Shown: piece after piece, positions 52,254-60,832 of the stretch
Position numbering within the stretch: the stretch's first letter is position 1
Layout: each line of letters begins with the position of its first letter
Source of the DNA: Kumtagia sp963839725
Lineage (GTDB): Bacteria; Pseudomonadota; Alphaproteobacteria; Rhizobiales; Rhizobiaceae
DNA length: 64,000 bases
NCBI GenBank assembly: GCA_963839725.1
Contig: CAWIWT010000022.1
Span: forward strand, 62,001 to 126,000
Direction of reading: 5' to 3'
Made by a program: the position numbers and the translations under genes
Notes under the pieces: generated by a model
Seen by the model: the letters and a program-made list of their open reading frames with translations, nothing else
What the model was told of the DNA's origin: nothing
The model's database searches: none

Positions 52254-52573
52254 TTCGTTAATTCTTTCCACAGCCGATTCGCGGAAAAAGCGCTTTGCCG
52301 TGAATCGTTTACGCGCATTGGATGAATCTTTTTCAGAGCCACTTTCCACACCCCGATCGTCTTCCGGGCAAAAAGGGACTGGTCACGAGACTCGCGATCA
52401 ATAGACTGAATTTGCTGCATGATTCGGGACGGGATCGGTAGCAGGCAGGCGAAGCCCCGGCTCGGTGTAGATGCGCCAGTATTTCCCTGTCGATGCAGTT
52501 TGAGCGTGTTCGCTTAAAGGCGGGCAATTGCGTGAGCCTTTAGGGGCACGCCAATATGGGCAGGACGGGCAAC
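52254..52573 (+). other. Intergenic region between ubiK-like and ybjN genes
   Basis: No ORF is supported. It contains four GANTC sites (near 52274, 52301, 52323, 52421), the target of the cell-cycle methylase CcrM, denser than expected by chance; a methylation-sensitive promoter is possible but unproven. Confidence 0.3.
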
Positions 52574-53074
52574 ATGGAACTGGTCGAACTCGATATCGGA
52601 CGCGACATCCATCCCGTCGACGTCATCGAACAAGTCGCGCACAACAACAACTGGGCGTTCGAGCGCACTGGCGACGACGAGATCGCAATCTCGGTTGTCG
52701 GCAGCTGGACCGACTATCATGTGTCGTTTTCCTGGATGGAGGATTTCGAGGCGCTGCATCTCGCCTGCGCTTTCGACATCAAGGTTCCGGAGGCTCGCAC
52801 GCTTGAAGTCATGCGCCTCTTGTCGCTGATCAACGAGCAGCTGCTGTTCGGCCATTTCGACCTGTGGGAACAGGAAGGCGCAATCATGTTCCGCCAGTCG
52901 CTGCTGCTTGCAGGCGGCATGGAGCCGTCGAGCCAGCAGGTCGAGGTCCTGCTGTCGAGCGCGCTGGAGGCTTGCGAGGGTTACTTCCAGGCTTTCCAGT
53001 TCGTCGTCTGGTCCGGTACCTCGGCCAGGGATGCGCTTGCCGGCGTGCTGTTCGAAACGCAGGGCAACGCCTGA
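52574..53074 (+). CDS. YbjN-domain protein
   Basis: 166 residues. Reads as a YbjN/type III-chaperone-like fold: MELVELDIGRDIHPVDVIEQVA, then WTDYHVSFSWMEDFEALHLACAFD and LRLLSLINEQLLFGHFDLWEQEG with the C-terminal helix. YbjN proteins act as sensory transduction regulators in enterobacteria and are widespread and near-essential in alphaproteobacteria, role unclear. An ATG six codons upstream (52556) is also possible. The csaA-like gene begins four bases after its stop, so the two form an operon. Confidence 0.85.
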   Translation: MELVELDIGRDIHPVDVIEQVAHNNNWAFERTGDDEIAISVVGSWTDYHVSFSWMEDFEALHLACAFDIKVPEARTLEVMRLLSLINEQLLFGHFDLWEQEGAIMFRQSLLLAGGMEPSSQQVEVLLSSALEACEGYFQAFQFVVWSGTSARDALAGVLFETQGNA

Positions 53075-53077
53075 TCC

Positions 53078-53434
53078 ATGTTGGGCGGGCAAGTTAAGCG
53101 TGAGATTTCCTTCGCGGATTTCGACAAGATCGACATCCGCGCCGGCACCATCATCGAGGCCGAACCCTACCCGGAAGCCCGCAAGCCGGCGTTCAAGCTG
53201 AGGATCGATTTCGGACCTGAGATCGGCGTAAAGCGCTCATCGGCGCAGATCACCAAATACTATCAGCCCGAGACGCTCATCGGCCGGCAGGTGTTTGCCG
53301 TCGTCAATTTTCCGCCGCGTCAGATCGGGACGTTCATGTCGGAAGTGCTCACGCTGGGCTTTCCGGACGAGGAAGGCGCGGTGGTTCTCGGCGCCATCGA
53401 ACGCAAGGTGCCGGACGGCGGAAGGCTGTTTTAG
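53078..53434 (+). CDS. CsaA-like tRNA-binding-domain protein
   Basis: 118 residues in one OB-fold tRNA-binding domain: FADFDKIDIRAGTIIEAEPYPEARKPAFKL, DFGPEIGVKRSSAQI, and LIGRQVFAVVNFPPRQIG. CsaA is a dimeric chaperone linked to protein export in Bacillus; alphaproteobacterial homologues are common. Four bases after ybjN. No other domain. An internal start at residue ~12 would also give a complete domain. Confidence 0.88.
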   Translation: MLGGQVKREISFADFDKIDIRAGTIIEAEPYPEARKPAFKLRIDFGPEIGVKRSSAQITKYYQPETLIGRQVFAVVNFPPRQIGTFMSEVLTLGFPDEEGAVVLGAIERKVPDGGRLF

Positions 53435-53471
53435 GGGTAGCGCGCTTTGCGGTGATGTTTTGGGCAACGCG

Positions 53472-53870
53472 CTAGTGCCCAGGCCTCTTCCAGTGCTTTT
53501 CAGCCGATTGGATGGTCGTTTCCGGATCCTGCTTGAGCTCGGCAACATCTTCCATGCCGGCGCCCACAGCCGGCCGTCAACGATTACCTTCGCTTCCGGG
53601 GTCGGGCGGCACGGTCTCTCCAAAGGTCATGCCAATCACACAGAACCCGCCGAAGCGTGGGGCGTATGCCTCCGGCCGTTTCGTAAACAAGTCGCAATGC
53701 CCCGCGTTGGCAAACCGCCACCGCGCACCCATCCAGGTGGTTTCGAACTTAGGACTTCCCGGGAGTGGTTTCCCCAGGGTGAAATAGCCAACCGTATCAT
53801 AACCCCGGATCGCTATCTTCTCCGCGTCGGTGCTGAAGCGGCATCGGTGGAAGAGGCGATGGTCAGGCAT
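53472..53870 (-). pseudogene. YHS-domain protein remnant with two frameshifts
   Basis: ATG at 53870 leads into AEKIAIRGYDTVGYFTLGKP, FETTWMGARWRFANAGHCDL and YAPRFGGFCVIGMTFGETVP, a clear YHS domain. Near 53590 the frame shifts (PEAKVIVDGRLWA), and near 53560 it shifts again (MEDVAELKQDPETTIQSAEK to a TAG at 53472). Joined, it makes the usual C-terminal end of these ~140-residue proteins. YHS proteins are thought to bind metal; here the gene is broken. The start overlaps the end of the GT4 gene by eight bases. Confidence 0.8.
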
Positions 53871-55005
53871 TGGCTGGCGGCGCGCTGAGCAGTGGCGCGG
53901 CACGGAGAGGAACTGCCGGTGGATGAGCATTTCTTACATGCGTTATGAACTGATCGGCACAAGCCTGCCAGCTATAAGCCATCGCCTTTCGCCGAGCGAC
54001 CTGGCCGTCGATGTTCAGCGCATCGATCGCTGCCTGCCCAAGATCGTTCGAGAGCACACCGCCGACACCATCGGCAAAGACATCCCCCGGCCCCGTGACA
54101 TTGTAGGCCGCGACCGGCAGCCCGCTTGCCAGCGCCTCAAGCAGAACAATGCCAAATGTATCCGTACGGCTTGGAAAGACAAAGACATCGGACGACGCGT
54201 AAATATTGGCGAGGGCGACCCCTGTATGCACCCCGAGAAAGTTCACTTCGGGGTAGTGTGCTTCAAGCGTGGTGAGGGCGGGCCCGCTGCCGACAACGAC
54301 CTTGCTGCCCGGCAGATCGAGGTCGAGAAACGCCGGCAAGTTCTTCTCAACCGCCACACGCCCGACATAGAGGAAGATCGGCCGGGGCAGGTCGAGTATC
54401 TTTTGACGATTGGGGCTGAACAATTCGGTATCCACGCCCCGCGTCCACTGGCGGACCTTGTCGAAACCGCGCTGCTTCAACTCGGCGGCCAGCGACGGTG
54501 CGGCGACCAGCGTGCCCGCGCCGGAATTGTGAAAACGGCGCAGCAGCGCATAGGTCCAGGCTTCGGGGATCGGCACCCGATCATGCACATATTCCGGAAA
54601 GCGGGTGTGATAGCTGGTGGTGAACGCCTCCCCGCGCGACAGGCAATAGCGCCGCGCCAGGATGCCGAGCGGCCCTTCCGTCGCGATATGGATATGATCC
54701 GGCTTGAACGCCTCGATGCGCGCGGCAATGCGCCTCGGCGTTGCGAGCGCCAGCCTTATGTCCGGATAGGACGGCATTGGAATGGTGCGGAAGCCTTCAG
54801 ACGTCAGAAACGAGACATCCCTGCCCGTGGCCGCGAGACCGTCGGCCAAATGCTTGAGTGTGCGGACAACACCGTTGATCTGCGGGTGACAGGCGTCGGT
54901 GACGATCAGAATACGGCGGAAATCAACCTCGGCAATCGTCGCGGATGCCGAACCAGACACTGTCTCGGGCAAAGCAGCAGGTGTTTTCGAGGCAGGCAAT
55001 CGCAT
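53863..55005 (-). CDS. Glycosyltransferase family 4 (alpha-mannosyltransferase-like)
   Basis: 380 residues of GT-B fold. Donor site and other motifs: HPQINGVVRTLKHLADGL (N-terminal acceptor side), HIHIATEGPLGILAR, FTTSYHTRFPEYV, WTRGVDTELFSP, IFLYVGRVAVEKNLPAFL, and the E-x7-E segment FPSRTDTFGIVLLEALASG. It resembles GDP-mannose-dependent enzymes that glycosylate lipids. Acceptor unknown. Start at MRLPASKTPA has no clear ribosome site; the conserved region begins at residue 30 (RRILIVTDACHP). Confidence 0.9.
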   Translation of the reverse strand: MRLPASKTPAALPETVSGSASATIAEVDFRRILIVTDACHPQINGVVRTLKHLADGLAATGRDVSFLTSEGFRTIPMPSYPDIRLALATPRRIAARIEAFKPDHIHIATEGPLGILARRYCLSRGEAFTTSYHTRFPEYVHDRVPIPEAWTYALLRRFHNSGAGTLVAAPSLAAELKQRGFDKVRQWTRGVDTELFSPNRQKILDLPRPIFLYVGRVAVEKNLPAFLDLDLPGSKVVVGSGPALTTLEAHYPEVNFLGVHTGVALANIYASSDVFVFPSRTDTFGIVLLEALASGLPVAAYNVTGPGDVFADGVGGVLSNDLGQAAIDALNIDGQVARRKAMAYSWQACADQFITHVRNAHPPAVPLRAAPLLSAPPANA

Positions 55006-55080
55006 GCCGCCTTGTCCGTAGATTCGATGACAGGAGAATGACCGCGAGTACCAAACTTAGGGCGCGTTCCCGTGCACGCT

Positions 55081-56496
55081 CTAAGCCGGAACCCTCACAA
55101 TCACCCTCAACCCGCCCAAAGGACTGTCATCGAGCTCGATATCGCCGCCATGGCTGCGGGCGATGTCGCGGGCAATCGAAAGTCCGAGCCCGGTGCCGCT
55201 GGCGTCGAGGTTGCGGGCATTGTCGAGCCGCACGAACGGCTTGAACACCTCTTCACGCTTATCGGCAGGTATTCCCGGCCCGTCATCGTCGATCACAACG
55301 CGCAGCATGCCGCGCGTGTGCGTCGCCTTCACGTCGACATTCCGGGCATAACGGAAAGCGTTGCCGGTCAGGTTGGCGAGCAGGCGGCTGAAGGCGTTGG
55401 GCCGCACATGGATTTCCGGCGAACCCGCCAACGCGGTCGACAGCGTGCGCTTGCGCAGCTTCGCCTCGTCGCTCAGCTTGTTCAGATAGTCGCTGAGATC
55501 GAAGCGGCCGGGATCCTCCAGCGCCGCGCCACGCGCGAAGGCAAGATACCCCTCCAGCATGGCCTGCATGTCGTTCACGTCTTCGTTCAATGCCTCGATG
55601 TCCGGTTTCGAGCCACTCAGTGCCAGTTGCAGCTTGAAGCGCGTCAAGATGGTACGCAGGTCATGGCTGACGCCGGTAAGCATCGCCGTTCGCTGCTCGA
55701 TTTGCCGCTCGATGCGCTCGCGCATCTGGATGAAGGCGAAGCCGGCGCGCCGTACCTCCTCCGCACCGCGCGGCCGGAAATCCGGCGGCATAGGCCGGCC
55801 TTTGCCGAAGCTCTCCGCCGCTTCCGCCAGCTGCGATATCGGCTTCACCTGATTGCGCAGGAAGGGAATGGCTATCGTCAGAAGCACCAGGGACGCACCA
55901 ACCATCCAGACCAGGAAGATGTGCGAGTTCGACGCGTAGGCCTGATTGCGGGGCACGAACACCTGCAACACCTTGTCATCAAGCTGAACACGTACCTCGA
56001 CGGTCGAACCGCTGGCTGTGTCGATCCAGAAAGGCCGGCTGATCTGATCCCTGATTTCGTGGGACAGGGTGTCGTCGAGAATGGAAAAATACGCCTGAGG
56101 CCGCAGCGGCGGCAACGGCTGCGGGGGCAGGAACTCCGCTCGCAGATCGAGCCGTTGCCTTGCGATTCTGACCAGATCGGAATAGTCGCCTTTGAGGCTC
56201 GGCGTTGTTTCGGCGAGGTCGATAATCGCCGAGATGTCACGCACCACCGCCGTCGACAGCCGGTCGGTCACCATCCGCCAATGGCGTTCCATGAAAACCA
56301 GGGTCACCACGGACTGCAGGAGGATCATCGGCGCGATTACGATGATCAGCGAGCGCGCATAGAGCCGCTTCGGCAGGAAATAGGAGATAGGCCGCCAGAT
56401 GTACCACGCCCAGTACTTCTGAACGAGCCGCCACGCTCGCAGCGCACGGGCCTGCAAGCTAGGCTCCGATGTTCGATCGGCTTCCAAATCCGCCAT
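55081..56496 (-). CDS. EnvZ-like sensor histidine kinase
   Basis: 471 residues. Two membrane helices (SLIIVIAPMILLQSVVTLVF and IFLVWMVGASLVLLTIAIPF) flank a ~140-residue periplasmic sensor domain, then HAMP, HisKA with the phospho-His in GVSHDLRT, and HATPase with N-box NLTGNAFRYA, G1 DDDGPGIPAD and G2 GTGLGLSI. It autophosphorylates in response to an envelope or osmotic signal and passes phosphate to an OmpR-type regulator. No response regulator is adjacent: upstream is the small DUF6074 gene. It therefore may be an orphan, or its partner gene lies elsewhere. Confidence 0.93.
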   Translation of the reverse strand: MADLEADRTSEPSLQARALRAWRLVQKYWAWYIWRPISYFLPKRLYARSLIIVIAPMILLQSVVTLVFMERHWRMVTDRLSTAVVRDISAIIDLAETTPSLKGDYSDLVRIARQRLDLRAEFLPPQPLPPLRPQAYFSILDDTLSHEIRDQISRPFWIDTASGSTVEVRVQLDDKVLQVFVPRNQAYASNSHIFLVWMVGASLVLLTIAIPFLRNQVKPISQLAEAAESFGKGRPMPPDFRPRGAEEVRRAGFAFIQMRERIERQIEQRTAMLTGVSHDLRTILTRFKLQLALSGSKPDIEALNEDVNDMQAMLEGYLAFARGAALEDPGRFDLSDYLNKLSDEAKLRKRTLSTALAGSPEIHVRPNAFSRLLANLTGNAFRYARNVDVKATHTRGMLRVVIDDDGPGIPADKREEVFKPFVRLDNARNLDASGTGLGLSIARDIARSHGGDIELDDSPLGGLRVIVRVPA

Positions 56497-56613
56497 TGGC
56501 TATTCCACAACTCACCGGTCTAGGGTCAGGACCCTCGCCCGGACGGCGTAGTCTAGAGCTTTGATGATCAAGAGGGAACCACGCAACATGACTAGCAGCG
56601 CGTCCAGGATGAC

Positions 56614-56880
56614 CTAGGCTGAGATTGTCTCGCGCTGGGCGGTCATTTCTTTGCGGAATTCCACCTGTACGGCCTCGAAAAAGCGCAGCACTTCCTGGCG
56701 CGCGTCATCCATGCTGCGGCCCTGCCCCGTGAGATCCTGCAGCAACGCCTTGGCCTTCTTGCGCCAATAGGTGTTGGCATCGTCACCATTCAGCGCGGAC
56801 AATTCCAAGGCCGCACGCCGCACCATCGTCACCCTCCGGTCGATCGGAAACACGATAAGTTTCGACGTCTGATTGTTCAT
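56614..56880 (-). CDS. DUF6074-family protein
   Basis: 88 residues: KLIVFPIDRRVTMVRRAALEL, a helix WRKKAKALLQDLTGQG, and DARQEVLRFFEAVQVEFRK. This matches the small DUF6074 proteins found almost only in Hyphomicrobiales, which are often near mobile or plasmid genes; function unknown. No signal or membrane helix. It is a single gene, 118 bases upstream of the histidine kinase start on the same strand. Confidence 0.82.
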   Translation of the reverse strand: MNNQTSKLIVFPIDRRVTMVRRAALELSALNGDDANTYWRKKAKALLQDLTGQGRSMDDARQEVLRFFEAVQVEFRKEMTAQRETISA

Positions 56881-56990
56881 TCCGCACCCCCCACCACAAC
56901 GCGCAGCGAATCATCACATGCAGCGCCGCGAGATTGGGTTGTGGGTTCAAACAAATGCTTAACAGCGTAGTCGATTAATGACTAAGTGCC

Positions 56991-57926
56991 TCAATCGAAC
57001 AGGCTCGAGACGGATTCTTCGGTCGCAGTACGCGATATCGCCTCGCCGATCAGATCGGCAATGGAAACGACGCGGACGTTGCGGGCGTCCATGACACTCT
57101 GCGTCGGCTGGATCGAGTCGGTGATCACCAGTTCCTGCAACTTCGAACCCGTGATGCGGGCAACCGCGCCACCCGACAAAACGCCGTGGGTGATATAGGC
57201 CGTCACGCTGCTGGCGCCCTGGTCGAGAAGCGCTTCGGCTGCGTTGCAGAGCGTGCCGCCCGAATCGACGATGTCGTCGAACAGCAGGCAATCCTTGCCA
57301 CGCACATCGCCGATAATGTTCATGACTTCCGAATCGCCCGGTCGCTCGCGGCGTTTGTCGACAATGGCGAGTTGCGCGTCGAGTCGCTTGGCGAGAGCGC
57401 GGGCACGCACCACACCGCCGACGTCCGGCGACACAACGACAACATTGGCGAGCTGCTTGTATTTCGCCTTGATGTCGCGCGCCATCACCGGCACCGAGAA
57501 CAGGTTGTCGGTCGGAATGTCGAAAAAGCCCTGGATCTGGCCGGCATGCAGGTCGAGTGTCAGCACACGGTAACAGCCGGCGCGGGTGATCATGTTTGCG
57601 ACGAGCTTTGCAGAGATCGGCGTGCGTCCAGAGGCTCTGCGATCCTGCCTCGCGTAGCCGAAATAGGGCATGACCGCCGTAATGCGCCGCGCCGAAGAGC
57701 GCATAAACGCATCGATCATGATCAAAAGTTCCATCAGGTGGTCGTTGGTGGGAAAGGAAGTGGACTGGAGGATGAAGACATCCTCGCCGCGCACGTTCTC
57801 CTGAATCTCAACAAAGATTTCCTGATCCGCGAAGCGCCTGACCGTCGCTTTGCCTATGGGAATATTGAGGTAGCGGGCTACGCCTTCTGCCAGGATCCGG
57901 TTGGAGTTGCCCGCAAAAAGTTTCAT
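56991..57926 (-). CDS. prs: Ribose-phosphate pyrophosphokinase
   Basis: 311 residues, standard length. Makes PRPP from ribose 5-phosphate and ATP for nucleotide, His and Trp synthesis. Motifs: RRFADQEIFVEIQENVRGED, flexible loop region YARQDRRASGRTPISAKL, LDLHAGQIQGFFDIPTDNL and the PRPP loop FDDIVDSGGTLCNAA. The start MKLFAGNSN is the canonical one. Its neighbour upstream on the same strand is a lipoprotein gene 112 bases away. Confidence 0.97.
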   Translation of the reverse strand: MKLFAGNSNRILAEGVARYLNIPIGKATVRRFADQEIFVEIQENVRGEDVFILQSTSFPTNDHLMELLIMIDAFMRSSARRITAVMPYFGYARQDRRASGRTPISAKLVANMITRAGCYRVLTLDLHAGQIQGFFDIPTDNLFSVPVMARDIKAKYKQLANVVVVSPDVGGVVRARALAKRLDAQLAIVDKRRERPGDSEVMNIIGDVRGKDCLLFDDIVDSGGTLCNAAEALLDQGASSVTAYITHGVLSGGAVARITGSKLQELVITDSIQPTQSVMDARNVRVVSIADLIGEAISRTATEESVSSLFD

Positions 57927-58038
57927 GTTCCATTTCCGGTGGAATGAGTCAGCGGGCTTTTAGCCGCCTTCGTCGCCGTTGCAAAGTACAACGCCGCGAT
58001 TGTCCCGATAAAACCGCAGTGTGGTTTCCGTGCAATGA

Positions 58039-58659
58039 TTAGCCGCTTTGGCCGGAGAGCCAGGCGGCCAGTTGGTCGACGGTCGCGTCGGCGATCGCTT
58101 GCATGGTTGCCGGTGGCACGGCCTTCCAGCCGTCACCGCTAGCCGACTTCGACTTTTGCTGGCCTGAAATGCGGTGAACGCGGTTGCCCGACGGATCGTA
58201 GACGTCCCAGACGTAGATCACGGTCGTTTCCTTACCCTCGACCAGCGGTGTGAAATAGCCTTTCAGCAGGTGGGTGGTCATCTTGTCGGCGTTGCCGACC
58301 GTCTGGATGCCGCGTTCGCGAGCGCGACTCATCAGACGGCTTGACAGAGAGGTCGCCGCCTCCACTGACGTGCCGACGATCGGAGCGAACTGAATGCGCG
58401 CGCTTGAGACGAGCGCAGCGTTCTGGGGCGATGCTTGCGCTGTCGTGGTCGATCCGGGCGCGGTAGGCGTGCTCGGCTCGGTCGATGCGGCAGCGGTTGA
58501 TGTGGCTATGGCGCTGGGATCAAGAGTGTCCTGCGCAGTGCTTTGGCTGTTGCATGAGGCAAGCAGCAACGCTGCGGCAACGGCCAGCATCGCTTTCAAC
58601 GTCGTGCGAAATCCTCCATCGACCATGCCGACCGACACTCTTGCCGCTTGAAAATTCAC
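58039..58659 (-). CDS. Putative envelope lipoprotein
   Basis: 206 residues. The signal sequence MLAVAAALLLASC carries a lipobox, followed by a Ser/Thr/Ala/Pro-rich linker and a C-terminal domain with IQTVGNADKMTTHLLKGYF and TTVIYVWDVYDPSGNRVHRI. No family assigned. The GTG start at 58659 overlaps the stop of the M24 gene as GTGA, so it is translated as part of the pgeF-M24 unit; an internal ATG at residue 12 (MVDGGFRTTL) is possible. It should be a substrate of Lgt. Confidence 0.8.
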   Translation of the reverse strand: MNFQAARVSVGMVDGGFRTTLKAMLAVAAALLLASCNSQSTAQDTLDPSAIATSTAAASTEPSTPTAPGSTTTAQASPQNAALVSSARIQFAPIVGTSVEAATSLSSRLMSRARERGIQTVGNADKMTTHLLKGYFTPLVEGKETTVIYVWDVYDPSGNRVHRISGQQKSKSASGDGWKAVPPATMQAIADATVDQLAAWLSGQSG

Positions 58660-59807
58660 TGCACGATCAAGCCCAGATCATGACGCGATAGCGGTTTAGG
58701 CTGCGTCTCGGTGGTTAGATAGGTGCGGCCCAACGTCATTGCCGTCTCGCTCTCAGAATCGAATATGATCATATGGGCAAACAGCGTCATGTTCGGGGCG
58801 ATCGGCTCCAAATTGCCCTGGTAGAACATCGGCGTATCCATCCAGCTCGGCGCAAAGCGGGCGCCAACCGAATAACCGCAGGCGTTCAGCCGGTGCTTCG
58901 TCAATCCATGTGCTTCGAAAGTGCGGGCGTGCGCGTCGAAAACATCGCCAAACGTGTTTCCTGGCGTCATGATCCTTTCCACCGCGGCCAGTGCGTCGCG
59001 GGCCGCCTCGAACAGCTCCTGATGGCGCTTGGAGGCCTTGCCGGTCAACACTGTTCGCATTATCGGCGCGTGGTAATGGTGGAAGACGCCCGACCATTCC
59101 AGGGTCAGCTGATCATTCTTCGTCAGTTTTCTGCGGCCGGCTTTGTAGCGGCAAAGCAGGGCATCAGCACCTGAGCCGACGATGAACTCATTGGCCGGAT
59201 AGTCGCCGCCACCGGAAAAGACCGCGCCCTGCATGGCGGCGAGGATTGCGCCTTCATCGCTACCTTGAACGATCAATGGAAGTGCCGCATCGAGCGCTGC
59301 GTCCGAAAGCGCGGCGGCGCGCTCCGCTTTCTCGATCTCCGCCGGGCTTTTGAACTGGCGCAGCCTCGCCACGACGCCGGATGCGTCCGAGATTTGTGCG
59401 AAGGTCTGCAGTTGTTCGTCGATACGCCGGCCGTTGAAAGCAGTCAGGCCATGCGTCTCGTATTCGACACCGATGCGGGCGCCAAGCAAGCCGATATCGT
59501 TGAGAAGGTTACGCAGGTCGAGCGCGGGATTGGCCATCGCCCGGTCGAGCCACACGACAATATTGTCGATGGTCGAGGTATGGCGGGCCTGGCGAAGATC
59601 CGCCGAGCGAGTGAGCAACACCATCGACCCGTCCGCCTTCACCACCAGGCACTGGAATAAGCAGAAGCCGAACGTGTCGTAGCCCGTCAGCCAGTACATG
59701 CTTTCCTGGGCGAACAGCAGCACGGCATCGAGCTTCTTCTCGGCCATTTCGATGACCAGCCGGTCGCGCCGAGCGTCGAACTCACTTCGCTCGAAATGCA
59801 GGGCCAT
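58656..59807 (-). CDS. M24-family protein, creatinase/DoeA-like (metal ligands not conserved)
   Basis: 383 residues: an N-terminal creatinase_N domain (RRDRLVIEMAEKKLDAVLLF) and a pita-bread C-terminal domain (EFIVGSGADALLCRYKAGRR). Where aminopeptidases have Asp ligands in a D-x10-D pattern, this reads EWSGVFHHYHAPIMRT, and the later His/Glu ligand region reads NACGYSVGARFAPSWMD. That is the look of creatinase or ectoine hydrolase rather than a metallo-aminopeptidase, so an amidinohydrolase-type role is more likely. It overlaps pgeF by one base and the lipoprotein gene by four, so it is the middle of a three-gene unit. Confidence 0.85.
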   Translation of the reverse strand: MALHFERSEFDARRDRLVIEMAEKKLDAVLLFAQESMYWLTGYDTFGFCLFQCLVVKADGSMVLLTRSADLRQARHTSTIDNIVVWLDRAMANPALDLRNLLNDIGLLGARIGVEYETHGLTAFNGRRIDEQLQTFAQISDASGVVARLRQFKSPAEIEKAERAAALSDAALDAALPLIVQGSDEGAILAAMQGAVFSGGGDYPANEFIVGSGADALLCRYKAGRRKLTKNDQLTLEWSGVFHHYHAPIMRTVLTGKASKRHQELFEAARDALAAVERIMTPGNTFGDVFDAHARTFEAHGLTKHRLNACGYSVGARFAPSWMDTPMFYQGNLEPIAPNMTLFAHMIIFDSESETAMTLGRTYLTTETQPKPLSRHDLGLIVQ

Positions 59808-60601
59808 CAGCGCTCCTCCACTACAATTACCGAGAGATGGCGGCCGTAGTCCGCCTCCTTGCGATGCGTGGTACGCCGGTAGGAGTAGAACAGGTCCTCC
59901 TCCTCATACGTGCAGCGGTTGAGTGCTTCCGCTCTCACCCCAGCCCTACTGAGCCGGTCAACCGTATAGCGGTTCAGATCGAACAGCGCGTGGCCTGCCT
60001 TGCCGTTCGAAGTGAAGTACGCGGCGTTTTCGGCATCGGCGTCTGTAAACCGGTCGATGAACTCCGGTCCAACTTCATAATTCTTCGGACCGATAGATGG
60101 GCCCAGCACAGCGACGATCCTGTCGCGCCTCGCGCCCAACCCCTCCATGGCAACAATGGTGTTTTCGAGCACACCGGTGAAGGCGCCTTTCCACCCGGCA
60201 TGGGCGGCGCCGATGACACGCGCTTGCGCATCGGCAAACAGCACCGGGCCGCAATCGGCGGACGAAGCACCTACGGCCAGTCCCGGGCGGTCCGTAACAA
60301 TGGCGTCGGCTTTCGGACGTGCGCCGGGAAACGGACCGGTTGCCACGATCACATCGGGCGAATGAATTTGCAAAGCGGACAACAGCCGGTCGGACGAGAC
60401 CCCCATCCACTCGGCAACCCGGCGACGGTTCTCGACGACCTTTTCCGAATCGTCATTCGAGCCCGTGCCCGTGTTCAAGCCGCGATATATACCCTCGGAA
60501 ACACCGCCCGTTCGCGTAAAAAAGCCATGGCGAATGCCGTTCGGCAGAGCTTTGTCGAGCAACGGGGAGCACAGCGGCTCAGGCTTGATGTGGTCTGTCA
60601 T
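59807..60601 (-). CDS. pgeF: Peptidoglycan editing factor PgeF (YfiH family)
   Basis: 264 residues. The metal-binding residues are present: H in LQIHSPDV, C in SSADCGPVLF and H in GAAHAGWKGAF. PgeF removes wrongly inserted L-Ser from peptidoglycan precursors; older names are polyphenol oxidase or laccase domain. Other conserved blocks: HGFFTRTGGVSEGIYRGLNTG and LFDLNRYTVDRLSRAGV. The start at MTDHIKPEP is chosen because the conserved region begins there. It is the first gene of the pgeF-M24-lipoprotein unit. Confidence 0.94.
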   Translation of the reverse strand: MTDHIKPEPLCSPLLDKALPNGIRHGFFTRTGGVSEGIYRGLNTGTGSNDDSEKVVENRRRVAEWMGVSSDRLLSALQIHSPDVIVATGPFPGARPKADAIVTDRPGLAVGASSADCGPVLFADAQARVIGAAHAGWKGAFTGVLENTIVAMEGLGARRDRIVAVLGPSIGPKNYEVGPEFIDRFTDADAENAAYFTSNGKAGHALFDLNRYTVDRLSRAGVRAEALNRCTYEEEDLFYSYRRTTHRKEADYGRHLSVIVVEER

Positions 60602-60832
60602 CCGCCGCTTTGTTCTCCGCGGGCACAAAATCGTCAAGGCACATTCCGCCCGCCGATTTTTCTTCCGTCCCGCGCCGGAAAGTGGGCCAGCAGCCAGCAT
60701 GTGTCAATTGCCGCCTGGAAAGGCGGACATTCGGGTTTGCGAAAGCGTGTGCGTCACACTTAGCCTCGACAAGGAAACGGCGGCTCGCGAGGAGCCACCG
60801 TTCAATTGCGGGATCCGCACCAAGCTCCCGAT

